Source of the DNA: Chitinophaga fulva | GTDB taxonomy: Bacteria > Bacteroidota > Bacteroidia > Chitinophagales > Chitinophagaceae | DNA: 64,000 nucleotides | Reading direction: 5' to 3' | Assembly: GCF_012927205.1 (NCBI RefSeq) | Contig: NZ_JABBGC010000004.1 | Location: 596,386-660,385, forward strand | In this document: positions 7,858 to 16,910 of the stretch, in pieces | Layout: the number at the start of each line of letters is the position of its first letter | Numbering within the stretch: the stretch's first letter is position 1 | The notes under the pieces: model-generated | Database searches by the model: none | Seen by the model: only the letters and a program-made list of their open reading frames with translations | Told to the model about the DNA's origin: nothing | Translations under genes and position numbers: made by a program

Positions 7858-8626
7858 CCGGACCGCAAATATCATCATCATCACAAGTGTGGCCGTACTG
7901 CTGGGCATCAGATTGTCCGGCCTGTACCCGTTGTCGCTCTGGTGGCTGGTGTTGCCGCTGGTGTTGTTGCTGCCTTTCTACATCAGAGGGGCTATGAACA
8001 TCCGCTCCGATTTCTTCATCAAAACTATCTGTGCTGCACCTACTACTGAAAACGTAGTGGCGCTCTCCTTCGACGACGGACCGGAGGACACGCACACACC
8101 GCAGATCCTCGATATCCTCGATGCACATCAGGTGAAAGCCGCTTTCTTTTGCATCGGCAAAAATATCGAGGGCAATACCCACTTACTGCAACGGATACAC
8201 GCAGAAGGCCATGTGATCGGTAATCATACCTATTCGCATGATTTCTGGTTCGATATGTATACCAGCAGCACCATGGGAAAAGACATGGAAAAGATGGATT
8301 CCGTGACCATCAATGCCACCGGGCTGCAACCGCGACTGTTCCGCCCGCCATACGGGGTTACCAATCCTAACCTGGCAAGGGCCATCAAAAGAAACAATTA
8401 TCTGCCCGTGGGCTGGAGCATCCGCTCTATGGACACCGTGGCAACAGATGAAAATAAATTATTGCAGAAAATCATGTCAGAACTGCATCCCGGTGCGGTC
8501 ATCCTCTTGCATGACACCTGCAGCATCACCGCCAGTATCCTGCCCCGGCTGATCAGCGCCATCAAAGCGGAAGGGTACCGGCTGGAAAGAATGGATAAAA
8601 TGTTAAAAGTGCCAGCTTATGTGTAA
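7847..8626 (+). CDS. Polysaccharide deacetylase (NodB/CE4 family), membrane-anchored
   Basis: A 259-residue protein with two N-terminal hydrophobic segments (about residues 8-22 and 30-46) followed by a complete NodB domain. CE4 motif 1 is SFDDGPE at 74-80 (catalytic base D76, metal-binding D77), motif 2 is HTYSH at 127-131 (metal ligands H127 and H131), and motif 3 is RPPYG. A metal-dependent hydrolase of N- or O-acetyl groups is therefore expected, active on the periplasmic side. CE4 genes recur in flexirubin-type clusters, but their substrate there is not established. It overlaps the KS-like gene before it by 11 bp and the LolA-like gene after it by 8 bp. Confidence 0.86.
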   Translation: MLNSRTANIIIITSVAVLLGIRLSGLYPLSLWWLVLPLVLLLPFYIRGAMNIRSDFFIKTICAAPTTENVVALSFDDGPEDTHTPQILDILDAHQVKAAFFCIGKNIEGNTHLLQRIHAEGHVIGNHTYSHDFWFDMYTSSTMGKDMEKMDSVTINATGLQPRLFRPPYGVTNPNLARAIKRNNYLPVGWSIRSMDTVATDENKLLQKIMSELHPGAVILLHDTCSITASILPRLISAIKAEGYRLERMDKMLKVPAYV

Positions 8627-9251
8627 ATGGATGATGATATGCGTGATCTCCCTGCTGTCGTTGCAACTGCAGGCGCAGTCGGGCTTTAAACCGGTCACCG
8701 ACCTGTCGGCCATTAAAAAGGAATTCGCCAGGGCTGCCCAGCAGATGCAAAGTATTCAGTGCGATTTTGTGCAGGAGAAAAACCTGAGCATGCTCTCCGA
8801 TAAAATTACTTCGAAAGGGAAATTCTGGTTCAAGCGGGAAAATAAAGTCCGTATGGAATATCAACAGCCTTCCTATTACCTGATGGTCATGAACGGAAAA
8901 GATATCCGTATCAAAGATGCCCAGAAGGAAAGTAAGGTGTCTGGCAAAAACAACAAACTGTTTGAACAGATCAATAAAATAACGGTGGACTGTGTACGTG
9001 GCACCGTGTTGGACAATACAGACTTCACCACCAAAGCATTTGAAAATGCACAGAGCTACCGTTTGGAGATGGTACCTGTCAACAAGGCCATGGCTGGTTA
9101 TTTCAAGATGATCACCCTGGTGGTGGACAAAAAAGATTTTACGGTGTCGAGCATCACGATGGCAGAACCATCCGGTGACGACACGAACATCAGTTTTTTA
9201 CATAAACAAGTGAATGCGAATATTCCGGATGCGGTATTTGTGGTTAAATAG
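8619..9251 (+). CDS. LolA-like outer-membrane lipid/lipoprotein carrier
   Basis: A 210-residue secreted protein with a signal peptide ending near LQAQS (residues 1-21). The LolA fold features are readable: an N-terminal helix with repeated Gln/Phe (QCDFVQEK), then SKGKFWFKRENKVRMEY, typical of the LolA half-barrel. LolA ferries lipidated cargo across the periplasm. A dedicated copy inside a pigment cluster, next to an MMPL exporter, suggests transfer of the lipidic pigment to the outer membrane. It overlaps both neighbours, by 8 bp upstream and by about 23 bp with the small lipoprotein gene downstream. Confidence 0.82.
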   Translation: MCKWMMICVISLLSLQLQAQSGFKPVTDLSAIKKEFARAAQQMQSIQCDFVQEKNLSMLSDKITSKGKFWFKRENKVRMEYQQPSYYLMVMNGKDIRIKDAQKESKVSGKNNKLFEQINKITVDCVRGTVLDNTDFTTKAFENAQSYRLEMVPVNKAMAGYFKMITLVVDKKDFTVSSITMAEPSGDDTNISFLHKQVNANIPDAVFVVK

Positions 9252-9849
9252 TGTACTGTTAGTCGCCTTGCTGACCGGCTGCACATCCGTGTACAAAGGA
9301 TTGCAGCGCACTGAAGGTAATGTGGACTGCATACAGCAGTTCAGCCCTGCTTTCGATGCCACGCTGTACAGTACACAGGTCAATATCCTGAAGCATCACC
9401 TGAGCGGACTGTTGTTTTTTAAGCAGATGCCCGACAGCAGCCTCCGGATAGTATTTGCCAACGAGATGGGATTCAAATTTTTTGATTTCGAATTTGATAA
9501 ACAGGGGAATTTTACCAAACATTACCTGTTGCCCAAGATGAATAAGAAGGCAGTCGTGACCACGCTGCGCCAGGATTTTGAACTCGTGCTGCTGCGGCCG
9601 GACCTTCGTCAGGCGCATGTGGCAACGGATAGCCGGTACCGTTATACCGTAGTGCCTACAGCCAAAGGCAATAACTACTACATCACGGATACCGCCTGCG
9701 CACAGCTGGTGCGCATAGAGAAGTCTTCCGTACGCAAACCTGTGGTGAAAGTGTGGATGGAGCATTATACGCAGGGTACGCCAGACACCATCCGTATCGA
9801 GCATCAGAACTTCCGGTTCAATATCTCGCTACAAAAAACCCATAGATAA
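9229..9849 (+). CDS. Small outer-membrane lipoprotein of unknown function
   Basis: About 206 residues. I place the start at the ATG at 9229, giving MRYLWLNSVLLVALLTGC, a compact lipoprotein signal with lipobox LLTGC; an ATG at 9214 would add five residues. The mature part is rich in beta strands and resembles periplasmic binding or LolB-like folds only in a general way; no family is assigned with certainty. Its position directly after a LolA-like carrier suggests a LolB-like acceptor role for pigment insertion into the outer membrane, which is inference from context. Confidence 0.72.
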   Translation: MRYLWLNSVLLVALLTGCTSVYKGLQRTEGNVDCIQQFSPAFDATLYSTQVNILKHHLSGLLFFKQMPDSSLRIVFANEMGFKFFDFEFDKQGNFTKHYLLPKMNKKAVVTTLRQDFELVLLRPDLRQAHVATDSRYRYTVVPTAKGNNYYITDTACAQLVRIEKSSVRKPVVKVWMEHYTQGTPDTIRIEHQNFRFNISLQKTHR

Positions 9850-9905
9850 TTACGAACGAATTGATCGAAGCGAAGACAGAAATATTAAAATATCAAAATA
9901 TCAAA

Positions 9906-10268
9906 ATGCTAAAAGGAAACTTTTACAACATAAGAACCGTCGTAAATGAAAATGGCCAGGTAACCCTCACCCTGGAACTGAATGCGGCGCATCCTATTTT
10001 CGGTGGCCACTTTCCTGAACAACCAGTTGTGCCCGGCGTATGTATGATGCAGATCATCACCGAAACACTGGAAGATGCCGTACAGCAGAAAGTATTGTTG
10101 CAGAAAGCCGGTCTGATGAAGTTCCTGAATATGATAGATCCGGTACAGCAACCGCTGGTAGATGTGAACCTGACTTACAAGGCAGAAGAGAACGGAGGAT
10201 GGAAAGTGAACGCCACCCTGAAAAGGGAAGCCACCACATTTATGAAATTTCAGGGAGTATTTAAATAA
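9906..10268 (+). CDS. FabZ/hotdog 3-hydroxyacyl-ACP dehydratase-like protein
   Basis: About 120 residues from the ATG at 9906; a TTG at 9861 would add a low-complexity leader and is less likely. The hotdog signature HPIFGGHFPEQPVVPGV at residues 29-45 matches FabZ/FabA, with His35 at the catalytic His position. The acid that follows 14 residues later in FabZ (Glu68 in E. coli) is Gln49 here, so the usual His/Glu pair is incomplete. It may act with another dehydratase subunit, as in the ApeI/ApeP pair of aryl-polyene synthases, or be a weak enzyme. The stop is directly followed by the GTG start of the next gene. Confidence 0.8.
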   Translation: MLKGNFYNIRTVVNENGQVTLTLELNAAHPIFGGHFPEQPVVPGVCMMQIITETLEDAVQQKVLLQKAGLMKFLNMIDPVQQPLVDVNLTYKAEENGGWKVNATLKREATTFMKFQGVFK

Positions 10269-11453
10269 GTGACAGCCAACAATACACATAACGAACATTT
10301 TGAGCGTCATCGCGCGGCGGTGCTCATTCCTACCTACAACAACGCTACTACGCTGGAAGAGGTGGTGAAGGGTGCGTTGTCATATACATCGCATGTGATT
10401 GTCGTGAATGACGGTGCCACCGATCATACCAGCACTATTCTCGGGAAATATCCTGCCGTACATAAAGTGTCGTATAGCCCTAACCGTGGTAAAGGCATCG
10501 CCCTTCGCCGGGGTTTTGAATATGCGCTGACACAAGGCTATGATTACGTGATCACCATGGATGCAGACGGACAGCATTTTGCCTCCGACCTGCCCGGTAT
10601 GCTGGAAAAGATCAATACACATCCGGATACACTGGTAATAGGCGCCCGCAACCTGAACCAGGAAAACATGCCTGGCAAAAACAGTTTTGCCAATAAGTTT
10701 TCCAATTTCTGGTTTTATGTGGAAACTGGGCTGAAAGGGCCGGACACACAATCGGGATACCGGTTGTACCCGCTGCGCCGCATGGGCCGCACCCGCTGGT
10801 GGTGCACCAAATATGAATTTGAAATAGAAGTGCTGGTACGCAGCGCCTGGAAAGGCGTAAAGATTGACTGGACACCAGTGAAAGTATACTATCCGCCCGC
10901 TGAGGAACGGATATCTCACTTCCGCCCGTTCCAGGATTTTTCACGCATCAGCGTATTAAATACCGTATTGGTACTGATTACTTTCCTGTACATCAAACCA
11001 AGAGACTTTTTGCTGTGGATGCTGAAAAAGGAGAACTGGAAGAAGATGTGGAAAGAAGAAATACTGAACGCTGAAGAATCCAATGCACGCAAAGCGGCAG
11101 CCATTGGTTTCGGCGTATTCATGGGCATTGTGCCCATATGGGGATTCCAGCTGCTGGTGGCCTTCCTGGTATCCGTTAAACTGAAGCTCAATAAAGCGCT
11201 GGTGTTCCTTGCCGCTCATGTGAGCACGCCACCGTTAACTCCCTTTGTGATCTTTTTCAGCTTCCTGGCAGGAAAGGTCTGGATGGGAAGATCAGCCAAA
11301 GATCTGTTGTTTGATAAACATTTTTCCATAGCCGCAGTAGGGGATAACCTGCTCCAGTACGTTTTCGGCGCCATTACACTGGCCATCGCCGCAGGACTGG
11401 CAGCATGGGCTATCAGTTATGCCTTACTGGCCATATTCAGAAAAAACAAATAA
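10269..11453 (+). CDS. GT2 glycosyltransferase fused to DUF2062 domain
   Basis: 394 residues with a GTG start immediately after the preceding stop. The N-terminal GT-A domain (about 15-240) has VLIPTYNNATTLEEVV and the nucleotide-sugar/metal motif DADGQH (D98, D100), resembling dolichyl-phosphate mannosyltransferase-type enzymes. The C-terminal part (about 270-390) is a DUF2062 membrane domain with hydrophobic segments (FGVFMGIVPIWGFQ, STPPLTPFVIFF). It would act at the cytoplasmic membrane on a lipid or pigment acceptor. This fusion recurs in flexirubin-type clusters, and its product is undefined. Confidence 0.84.
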   Translation: MTANNTHNEHFERHRAAVLIPTYNNATTLEEVVKGALSYTSHVIVVNDGATDHTSTILGKYPAVHKVSYSPNRGKGIALRRGFEYALTQGYDYVITMDADGQHFASDLPGMLEKINTHPDTLVIGARNLNQENMPGKNSFANKFSNFWFYVETGLKGPDTQSGYRLYPLRRMGRTRWWCTKYEFEIEVLVRSAWKGVKIDWTPVKVYYPPAEERISHFRPFQDFSRISVLNTVLVLITFLYIKPRDFLLWMLKKENWKKMWKEEILNAEESNARKAAAIGFGVFMGIVPIWGFQLLVAFLVSVKLKLNKALVFLAAHVSTPPLTPFVIFFSFLAGKVWMGRSAKDLLFDKHFSIAAVGDNLLQYVFGAITLAIAAGLAAWAISYALLAIFRKNK

Positions 11454-11528
11454 ATACTGGCGAACTGCGTATTACCATGGACATCACCATCCGTAATCCG
11501 TTATTCGCCATTCGTAACTAAGTCACAT

Positions 11529-14500
11529 ATGAGCAGTCTTTTCGTAGCGATCTATAATTTTTTTGACCGGCACAAGCTGGCGTTATGGTGTTGCACCATC
11601 GTAAGCTTTGTGTTAGTTGGCTTTTTCGCGTCACGTATCAGGCTGGAAGAAGATATTACCAAAATACTGCCGCAGGACAAGAAGCTGGATAAACTGCAAC
11701 AGGTGTTCCAGGATTCCAAATTTGCGGACAAGCTGGTGGTGACACTGTCACAGAAAGACACCACCAAAGCACCGGTACCGGATAGTCTTACTGCTTGCGC
11801 GGCTTCATTGGTAGCCTCCGCAGGTAACCAGTTATCGCCTTACATCCGGCAGATACAGGGCCAGACAGAAGATGCACAGGTTATTGGCATGATGGACCTC
11901 ATCCAGAAAAACCTGCCCGTTTTCCTGGAGCCGGGCGACTATACGAAAATTGACAGCCTGCTGGCGCCGGAGCAGTTGCAACGTTCCCTGCAATATGACT
12001 ACAATACGCTGATTTCTCCCGCCGGACTGGTACTGAAACGGGTAATACAGGCAGACCCGGTAGGCATTTCCTGGATAGGCATCAAAAAATTACAGCACCT
12101 TCAGTACGACGATCATTTTGAGTTGTACGATAACTATGTGATGACGAAAGACCACCGTCATCTCATGATATTTATTACACCGGCTAACCCTCCCGGTGCT
12201 ACGAAAATCAATGCGAAGTTCCTTGCAGGACTGGATAATATCAAAGACAGCCTGTCCCGCCAATACCCTGATGTGAGCGTCAGCTATTTCGGTGGTACGG
12301 CCGTTTCCGCCGGCAATGCCACGCAGCTGCGCCAGGACACGCTGCTCACGCAGGGCATCACCATTGTGCTGCTGGTAGCGCTGATAGCGCTGTTTTTCCG
12401 TAAGAAACGGGCACCTGTAGTAGTGATGCTGCCGGTGATCTTCGGCGGGCTGTTTTCATTGGCTTGTATTTACCTGATCAAAGGTCATATTGCCGTGATG
12501 GCATTGGGCGCCGGCGCGGTAGTACTGGGCATTGCGGTGAACTATTCCCTGCATGTGTTCAACCATTACCGTCATACCGACGATATCCGGGAAGTGATCG
12601 CTGATCTGGCCACGCCCATGACGCTGGGAAGTTTCACCACCATTGGTGGTTTTCTCTGCCTGCAGTTTTTGGGTTCGCCCATGCTGCGCGATGTGGGGCT
12701 GTTTGCCGCACTCAGCCTGGTAGGTGCCGCGTTGTTCTCCCTGATATTCTTACCGCATTGGATTGTGCTGGGCAAACACGGCAATAAACCAGCGGAGCAT
12801 CACGACAACTGGCTGGACCGCTTCTCTGCGCTCAAACCGGAGCGCAATAAATACCTGGTCGGCGCTATTTTCCTGTTGACGATCGTGTTTTTCTTTACCG
12901 CCCGCAACGTGTCTTTCGAAAGTGACATGATGCGGATGAACTTCATGTCGCCGGAACTGAAGGCGGCGGAAACACATCTGAATAACATCAATGCCTACAC
13001 GGCGCAATCCGTGTATGTGGTGTCAGACGGTGATAACCTGGAATCCGCATTGGAGAACACGGAACAACTGACGCCTGCCATCAGCCAATTGCAGTCGGAA
13101 GGAGTTGTGAAAAAATACGCTGGCGTACAAACGCTGTTGTTGTCTGAAAAAGAACAACAGGCCCGTATTGAACGCTGGAAACATTACTGGACACCGGAAA
13201 AACAGGCGCAGCTGCTGTCCTGGCTCCGTAGCCACGGCACTGAAGTGGGATTCAGCGCCACCGCTTTCGATAAGTTTGCTGCGTTGCTGAATACGCCTTA
13301 TCAGCCTATGGCCAGGGAAGACCTGGAGACTTTCCGCAAAGGTACCCTGGGTGATTTTATCATCGAAAAGAATGGCCGCACGTCTATTGTGACGCTGCTG
13401 AAAGTAGACCCCGCGCGTAAAAAGGACGTATATGCCGCGCTCGATCAGCATACGCATACAACTGTGCTGGACAAACAATATGCCGCCAACCGGTTGGTGG
13501 AAGTGATCCGGGATGAATTCAACAGTATCGCCTGGATGACCTCTATGCTGGTATTCCTGGCGCTGTTGCTGTCTTACGGCCGTATAGAACTGGCGCTGAT
13601 CACCTTTATCCCGATGGCGCTCAGCTGGGTGTGGATATTGGGTATCATGGGCTTGTTCGGTATCAAGTTTAATATTGTCAACATCATCTTGTCCACTTTT
13701 ATTTTTGGTTTGGGAGATGATTACAGCATATTTATGATGGATGGGCTGTTGCAGGAATACAAAACCGGCAAGAAAACGCTGTCGTCTTTCAAATCCTCTA
13801 TCTTCCTTTCTGCTATCACCACCATTCTGGGACTGGGTGTACTGATTTTCGCCCAGCATCCGTCATTGAAATCTATTGCGCTGATCTCTATTATCGGTAT
13901 CGGTACGGTGGTATTGATTTCCCAGGTGATGATACCCGTGTTGTTCAACTGGCTGATCACTAACCGCGTGAAGAAAGGCTATGCGCCCTGGACCTTCAAA
14001 GGGTGGATACTGTCTGTATTTTCATTCCTGTACTTCACCACGGGCTGCCTGATCATGACGCTGCTGGGCAACATCCTGATCCGCCTTAATCCGGTCAACA
14101 AAGAAAAGGGTAAGCTGCTGTACCACCGTATTCTGTCTGCCTATACGCATAGTGTGTTGTATATCATGACCAACGTGAAGAAACGCATTATCAATCCGGA
14201 TAATGAGCAGTTGAAGAAACCGGCCGTGATCATCAGCAACCACCAGTCTTTTCTCGATATCCTGGTATCTACCATGCTGCATCCCAAAGTGATCCTGCTC
14301 ACGAATCAATGGGTATGGCGTTCGCCGGTATTCGGCGCCGTGGTGCGGTTGGCCGACTACTACCCGGTAGCCGATGGTGCGGAAGGGGCCATTGAGAAAC
14401 TGAAAGCACGTGTAGCGGAAGGATATTCCATTGTGGTATATCCCGAGGGCACCCGTTCCCCGGACCCGGTGATCAAGCGTTTCCACAAAGGCGCCTTTTA

Positions 14501-15404
14501 CATTGCCGAACAACTGGGACTGGATATTCTGCCGATCGTTATTCACGGTACCGCCTATACGATGAGTAAAGGTGATTTCCTCCTGAAAGACGGTCACGTG
14601 ACGGTGAAATACCTGCCGCGCATTACACCGGACGATCACAGTTGGGGGGATAACTATAGTGCCCGTACGAAATCCATCAGCCGTTATTTTAAACAGGAAT
14701 ATGAAAACCTGCGCCAGGAGATAGAAGTACCTTCTTATTTCCGCGAGCAGTTGAAATACAACTTCATCTATAAAGGGCCTGTGCTGGAATGGTACATGAA
14801 AGTAAAAACCAGCCTGGAACGTAACTATGAACTGTTTCATCAGTTGCTGCCGAAAGAAGGCCGCATACTGGACCTCGGCTGTGGGTATGGTTTTATGAGT
14901 TATATGCTGGCGTATACAGCACCCGGCCGGGAAATCACCGGTATTGACTATGATGAGGAGAAAATTACCACCGCAGCACACTGTTATGCTAAACCACAGA
15001 ACCTGCAATTCATCCACGGTGACATTTCGGATACACCGTTTGAAAAATACGATGCCTTCATCCTGAGTGATGTGTTGCATTACCTGCAACCCGATGAACA
15101 GGAACAGCTGTTGCAACAGTGCATCAACAGGCTTACTCCCGATGGTGTGATCGTGGTAAGGGATGGCGACGCTGACAAAGCCAAACGGCACGAAGGCACA
15201 AGATTTACTGAATTTTTATCAACCCGGGTAATAGGATTTAATAAGACGAAGAACAAGGAATTATCGTTCTTTTCAGCTGCGCATGTGCGTGGTCTGGTAG
15301 GCAAATATGGCGCAGTAGCAGAAGAAATAGACAATACCCGTTATACATCCAACGTAATATTTGTTATTAAAAAATCCCCCCAAAAAAATTATGCACAACT
15401 ATGA
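11529..15404 (+). CDS. MMPL/RND exporter fused to PlsC-type acyltransferase and SAM methyltransferase
   Basis: A 1291-residue three-part protein. Residues 1 to about 830 form an MMPL/RND transporter: a first helix, a periplasmic loop, a helix bundle, then the same layout repeated. Next comes a PlsC/LPLAT acyltransferase with the catalytic motif NHQSFLD (H905, D910) and the acceptor motif PEGTRS (972-977). The last about 200 residues form a class I methyltransferase with LDLGCGYG at 1114-1121. No frameshift or internal stop separates the parts. Predicted role: export of the pigment or its lipid form across the inner membrane, coupled to acylation and methylation on the cytoplasmic side. Separate MMPL and acyltransferase genes are usual in aryl-polyene clusters. 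The phytoene-desaturase-like gene overlaps its end by about 14 bp. Confidence 0.86.
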   Translation: MSSLFVAIYNFFDRHKLALWCCTIVSFVLVGFFASRIRLEEDITKILPQDKKLDKLQQVFQDSKFADKLVVTLSQKDTTKAPVPDSLTACAASLVASAGNQLSPYIRQIQGQTEDAQVIGMMDLIQKNLPVFLEPGDYTKIDSLLAPEQLQRSLQYDYNTLISPAGLVLKRVIQADPVGISWIGIKKLQHLQYDDHFELYDNYVMTKDHRHLMIFITPANPPGATKINAKFLAGLDNIKDSLSRQYPDVSVSYFGGTAVSAGNATQLRQDTLLTQGITIVLLVALIALFFRKKRAPVVVMLPVIFGGLFSLACIYLIKGHIAVMALGAGAVVLGIAVNYSLHVFNHYRHTDDIREVIADLATPMTLGSFTTIGGFLCLQFLGSPMLRDVGLFAALSLVGAALFSLIFLPHWIVLGKHGNKPAEHHDNWLDRFSALKPERNKYLVGAIFLLTIVFFFTARNVSFESDMMRMNFMSPELKAAETHLNNINAYTAQSVYVVSDGDNLESALENTEQLTPAISQLQSEGVVKKYAGVQTLLLSEKEQQARIERWKHYWTPEKQAQLLSWLRSHGTEVGFSATAFDKFAALLNTPYQPMAREDLETFRKGTLGDFIIEKNGRTSIVTLLKVDPARKKDVYAALDQHTHTTVLDKQYAANRLVEVIRDEFNSIAWMTSMLVFLALLLSYGRIELALITFIPMALSWVWILGIMGLFGIKFNIVNIILSTFIFGLGDDYSIFMMDGLLQEYKTGKKTLSSFKSSIFLSAITTILGLGVLIFAQHPSLKSIALISIIGIGTVVLISQVMIPVLFNWLITNRVKKGYAPWTFKGWILSVFSFLYFTTGCLIMTLLGNILIRLNPVNKEKGKLLYHRILSAYTHSVLYIMTNVKKRIINPDNEQLKKPAVIISNHQSFLDILVSTMLHPKVILLTNQWVWRSPVFGAVVRLADYYPVADGAEGAIEKLKARVAEGYSIVVYPEGTRSPDPVIKRFHKGAFYIAEQLGLDILPIVIHGTAYTMSKGDFLLKDGHVTVKYLPRITPDDHSWGDNYSARTKSISRYFKQEYENLRQEIEVPSYFREQLKYNFIYKGPVLEWYMKVKTSLERNYELFHQLLPKEGRILDLGCGYGFMSYMLAYTAPGREITGIDYDEEKITTAAHCYAKPQNLQFIHGDISDTPFEKYDAFILSDVLHYLQPDEQEQLLQQCINRLTPDGVIVVRDGDADKAKRHEGTRFTEFLSTRVIGFNKTKNKELSFFSAAHVRGLVGKYGAVAEEIDNTRYTSNVIFVIKKSPQKNYAQL

Positions 15405-16908
15405 TGTGATCATTATCGGCAGTGGTCTTGGCGGACTGGTATGTGGAGCCATCCTCAGCCGGAATGGTTATAAGGTACGCATATACGAAAAGAACCGCCA
15501 ACCGGGTGGTTGCCTTCAGACCTTTTCCCGCGATAAAGTCATCTTTGATTCCGGTGTGCATTACATCGGTGGACTCGGAGAAGGAGAGAACCTGCACAAA
15601 ATCTTCTCTTACCTGGGTATTATGGACAAATTGAAGCTGAAACGCATGGATGCCGACGGCTTCGACCATATCAACTTTGGTACAGAAGACAAAGTATACC
15701 GGATTGCCCAGGGAAGGGACCATTTCATCCGTACCCTGGCGGCCGATTTTCCCGAAGAAACAGCCGCCCTGCATGCGTATTGTGATAAGATCACTGAGGT
15801 GTGCAGCAAGTTTCCGTTATATAACCTGCGGCTGGGCGACTATGATGAAAAACGCAGCGTGCTGCAACTGAATGCGGCCAGCGTTATCGAAAGTTTTACC
15901 GGGAATTACCGGCTGCAACAAGTGCTGGCGGGTAATAACCTGTTATACGCCGGCGTGAGGGATAAAACGCCCTTTTACGTACATGCGTTGGTGTTAAACA
16001 GCTATATGCAGAGTTCCTGGAAATGTGTGGATGGCGGTTCGCAGATTGCCCGCCTGCTGTGCCGGTGCATCACTGAAAACGGCGGAGAAATAATCCGGAA
16101 TACCGAAGTGCTGAAGATCGTTGGCCAGGGCGACCGTGTAGATCACCTGGTGCTGGAAACCGGAGGAAAAGTGACTGGAGATTATTTTATTTCCAACCTG
16201 CATCCAGCCCAGACAACAGCCATCACAGAAAGCGATGCCATACGCGGGGCTTATCGTACCCGTATGCAGAAACTGGAGAATTCCACCGGTGCTTTTGTGC
16301 TCAACGTCGTGTTGAAACCTGGCAGCTTTCCCTACCTTAATCACAACTACTATCACCACGCCACAGATGATGCCTGGGCCGGGATTGATTGTACGCCTGA
16401 CCAATGGCCGCAGACCTACGCCATATACGTGTCTGCCAGCTCCCGGCATGAGACCTATGCTGACAGCCTCTCCGTAATGACGTATATGCGTTATGAAGAG
16501 TTGGCGCCCTGGCAGCATACTTTTAATACCGAAAGAACGGAAGCCAGCAGGGGCGCTGACTATGAAGCTTTTAAAGTACAGAAGGCCGAGCAGCTCATTG
16601 AGGCGGTGGAGAAAAAATTCCCGGGCTTCCGCAACTGTGTGCAGTCGTATTCTGTGGCTACCCCGCTTTCCTACCGGGATTATATCGGTACCAGCGACGG
16701 CAGTATGTACGGCGTCCTGAAAGATAGTGAAGATCCGCTACGGACCATGGTTTCAGCCCGTACCCGGTTGTCTAATTTGTATCTTACCGGGCAAAACCTG
16801 AACTTGCATGGTATTTTAGGAGTGACCATGAGTAGTGTGATCACTTCAGCCGAACTACTGGGAATGGAATTCCTGGTAGAAGAAATTAATCAGTCAATAC
16901 TTAAATAA
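15391..16908 (+). CDS. Phytoene desaturase/retinol saturase-like FAD oxidoreductase
   Basis: About 505 residues from the ATG at 15391; the TTG at 15361 would overlap the upstream gene by 44 bp and is less likely. The N-terminal dinucleotide motif is VIIIGSGLGGL (GxGxxG at residues 10-15) with YEKNRQPGGCLQTF after it, as in CrtI/retinol saturase enzymes. The C-terminus has a second FAD segment (NLYLTGQNLNLHGILGV). Enzymes of this type oxidise, isomerise or saturate conjugated chains, which fits work on a polyene. It lies between the exporter fusion and the Ntn-type acyltransferase in one operon. The exact reaction is unknown. Confidence 0.83.
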   Translation: MHNYDVIIIGSGLGGLVCGAILSRNGYKVRIYEKNRQPGGCLQTFSRDKVIFDSGVHYIGGLGEGENLHKIFSYLGIMDKLKLKRMDADGFDHINFGTEDKVYRIAQGRDHFIRTLAADFPEETAALHAYCDKITEVCSKFPLYNLRLGDYDEKRSVLQLNAASVIESFTGNYRLQQVLAGNNLLYAGVRDKTPFYVHALVLNSYMQSSWKCVDGGSQIARLLCRCITENGGEIIRNTEVLKIVGQGDRVDHLVLETGGKVTGDYFISNLHPAQTTAITESDAIRGAYRTRMQKLENSTGAFVLNVVLKPGSFPYLNHNYYHHATDDAWAGIDCTPDQWPQTYAIYVSASSRHETYADSLSVMTYMRYEELAPWQHTFNTERTEASRGADYEAFKVQKAEQLIEAVEKKFPGFRNCVQSYSVATPLSYRDYIGTSDGSMYGVLKDSEDPLRTMVSARTRLSNLYLTGQNLNLHGILGVTMSSVITSAELLGMEFLVEEINQSILK

Positions 16909-16910
16909 AA

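Noticed and set aside
9861..9905. TTG start extending the dehydratase by 15 residues
   Set aside because: The extension is low-complexity AT-rich (repeated AAATATC), and the ATG at 9906 gives the normal family start.
14022..15191. 389-residue minus-strand open frame inside the exporter fusion
   Set aside because: The + strand encodes clear acyltransferase and methyltransferase motifs in the same region.
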